Position numbers and translations under genes: made by a program. A stretch of DNA of 6,540 nucleotides. It comes from an uncultured Saprospiraceae bacterium (GTDB taxonomy: Bacteria > Bacteroidota > Bacteroidia > Chitinophagales > Saprospiraceae). Location of the stretch: NCBI GenBank assembly GCA_938044055.1, contig CALIQO010000177.1:1-6540 (forward strand), read 5' to 3'. Shown piece by piece: positions 5,054 to 6,540 of the stretch; within the stretch, counting starts at the first letter, position 1; the number at the start of each line of letters is the position of its first letter. The notes beneath the pieces are model-generated. The model had not been told where the DNA came from. It saw nothing but the letters and a program-made list of their open reading frames with translations, and did not search any database.

Positions 5054-6540
5054 ATGAATATCATGAAACTTCTTGCCTTTACTTTTTTCCTCTTAACCGC
5101 TCTGCAGATACAAGGGCAGCGCCCAGAATATGATAAGAGAACGCCTTTCTCTATGGTTACATTTATAGAGGATCATCCGTATGCAATGGTTGACAATCAA
5201 TGGTGCAAATTATTACGTATAGAAGACGTCTCTATTTCTGAGTATATCAGTCTGAGTAAAAAAGAATTCGAGAAAGAATGGAAAAAAGGGATCTATAGAT
5301 ACCTGCATTATCTGATGGATGATATGGGCATTGTAAGAGAAGATAGTGTATCAGTCACATATGAATCTAATGGAGTCCCGATTACTAAATCTTTCATCCT
5401 TGATATAAATAATCGAGATCTCGCTACTCAGTATGTACAGCAAAAAATAGCTGATGATCTTCCCCAACTAAGTCCACTAGAAATAATTCCGGAGACTTAC
5501 CAATATCTAATCAGTCGGATTGATAATGCTTCGATTAAGGATTCTACTTGGATAAACAAAAATGAAATCGCAAAGGACCTGAGTTATTTAATGGACTTCA
5601 TCCAGAAGGATTATTCCTATGTAGACTTGAGGGGTTATGATTATGAAACCGCCTTACGATCTATAATTACTGGAATAGAAGATGGCCTTACTAGAAGAGA
5701 TTTAGCATTCCAACTGAAAATGTTCTTAGCAGAATTCGGAGATGGGCACAGTCGGGTAAGCATAAGAGATGTCCTTACAGAAAACGAATATAATTTCCTT
5801 CACTTCAGCATAGGAAAACAAGACGGAAAATTTATTGCATACCACAAGGAATCGAAAAAACTGTATGACGAAGATTATTCATTTATCACAGAGATCGGAG
5901 GAGTAAAAATCAGAGACCTATATAACTCTGCTAAAAACATGGTTGCTAAAACAACACCAAGTTATGTAGAAAAAAATGCACGCTCATATTTAGCCTTCAC
6001 ATCCTTGCTTCTTAAATCTCATAAAATTTCTATCTCTGATTCCGTTGTCATAAAACTTACGAATGGAGTCCAAGAAAAAAAGGTGCATATTGCCTGGAAT
6101 TCTAGGCCTGAAAGATCATCGAGACCCAGTGCTTACTCAGATACAATACTAGCTGGTAATCTGGGATACATAGCTTTTAAGGAAAGAATGCATCGCGATG
6201 ATGAATACCTGACACGCATCCATGAGGGTATGCAGAAAATGAAAAACACATCTGGGTTAATCATAGACATCAGAGGCAATGGTGGTGGAAGCAGAAAACC
6301 CCTTAATCAATGGCTACCCTATTTTATCCAATCGCCTAAGGTTGTCAATGTTGCTACAGCAAGAATAAATGCAGATGATCAGCCGATGCCCGATAAAGGA
6401 TATCTAGATGCAAGGTATGCATACCCCCTAACTATTTCAGAGGATGTGCTAGCTGACGAAGTAGGAGCAGAAAGGGCTAAGATTTTTTATTCGGCTGTAG
6501 AAGAATTCAACCGAGATTTTACACCTTCCATCATTCCTGA
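5054..6540 (+). CDS. Secreted S41-family (C-terminal processing-like) peptidase, 3' truncated by the window end
   Basis: The frame stays open for 495 codons to the window edge. Residues 1-22 are a signal peptide (MNIMKLLAFTFFLLTALQ, probable cleavage after IQG), so the protein is exported. Residues 30-150 form an N-terminal region I cannot assign, ending in a strand-rich part (SVSVTYESNGVPITKSFIL). Residues 180-245 carry the helical segment seen in many S41 proteins, with FGDGHSRVS at 228-236. Residues 375-495 are the start of the S41 catalytic domain: LGYIAFKERM, then LIIDIRGNGGGSR (402-414), the family's hallmark strand and oxyanion-region glycines. The catalytic Ser/Lys would lie downstream and cannot be checked. 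In-frame ATGs also occur at 5000, 5027 and 5063. 5054 is preferred because it gives a clean signal peptide and a leader matching that of the hydrolase. It is divergent from the kinase operon and likely regulated by it. Confidence 0.9.
   Translation, partial: MNIMKLLAFTFFLLTALQIQGQRPEYDKRTPFSMVTFIEDHPYAMVDNQWCKLLRIEDVSISEYISLSKKEFEKEWKKGIYRYLHYLMDDMGIVREDSVSVTYESNGVPITKSFILDINNRDLATQYVQQKIADDLPQLSPLEIIPETYQYLISRIDNASIKDSTWINKNEIAKDLSYLMDFIQKDYSYVDLRGYDYETALRSIITGIEDGLTRRDLAFQLKMFLAEFGDGHSRVSIRDVLTENEYNFLHFSIGKQDGKFIAYHKESKKLYDEDYSFITEIGGVKIRDLYNSAKNMVAKTTPSYVEKNARSYLAFTSLLLKSHKISISDSVVIKLTNGVQEKKVHIAWNSRPERSSRPSAYSDTILAGNLGYIAFKERMHRDDEYLTRIHEGMQKMKNTSGLIIDIRGNGGGSRKPLNQWLPYFIQSPKVVNVATARINADDQPMPDKGYLDARYAYPLTISEDVLADEVGAERAKIFYSAVEEFNRDFTPSIIP

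Overview
The window is AT-rich DNA from a member of the Bacteroidota, probably a polysaccharide-degrading and possibly marine lineage. The evidence is two proteins with type IX secretion (T9SS)-type C-terminal tails, a glycoside hydrolase with the FN3-like linker typical of this phylum, a LytS/LytTR two-component pair, and gene starts without clear Shine-Dalgarno sequences. No RNA genes, mobile elements or CRISPR arrays were seen.

Layout. Positions 1-639 (+) are the 3' end of a secreted protein: a CBM6 carbohydrate-binding module followed by a T9SS sorting domain. It converges, with only 22 bp between, on 662-2914 (-), a secreted 750-residue putative glycoside hydrolase. That enzyme appears to have a GH20-like barrel split by an inserted CBM4/9-like domain, then an FN3-like segment and a degenerate sorting tail. 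A 235-bp gap (2915-3149) carries its probable promoter and a cluster of small palindromes. Next come a LytTR response regulator (3150-3842, -) and a LytS-type membrane histidine kinase (3832-4872, -). These two overlap by 11 bp and are almost certainly co-transcribed, kinase first. A divergent 181-bp gap (4873-5053) separates the kinase from an S41-family peptidase (5054 to beyond the window end, +).

The most interesting signals are in the two gaps. The divergent gap holds two perfect copies of the 10-mer AGTCATCGAT exactly 21 bp apart, with a third degenerate TCGAT copy another 21 bp away in phase. This is the geometry expected of a LytTR-domain regulator site. It lies directly upstream of a putative promoter, CATTGTTC-N15-TATAAT, for the peptidase. 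The same promoter, with the same sequence blocks, the same spacing and a nearly equal leader length (62 and 65 nt), precedes the glycoside hydrolase on the other side of the two-component operon.

A reasonable inference is a small signalling locus in which the kinase/regulator pair controls the flanking secreted peptidase, its own operon, and perhaps the hydrolase. The sequence supports the sites and gene families; the regulatory links are hypotheses.
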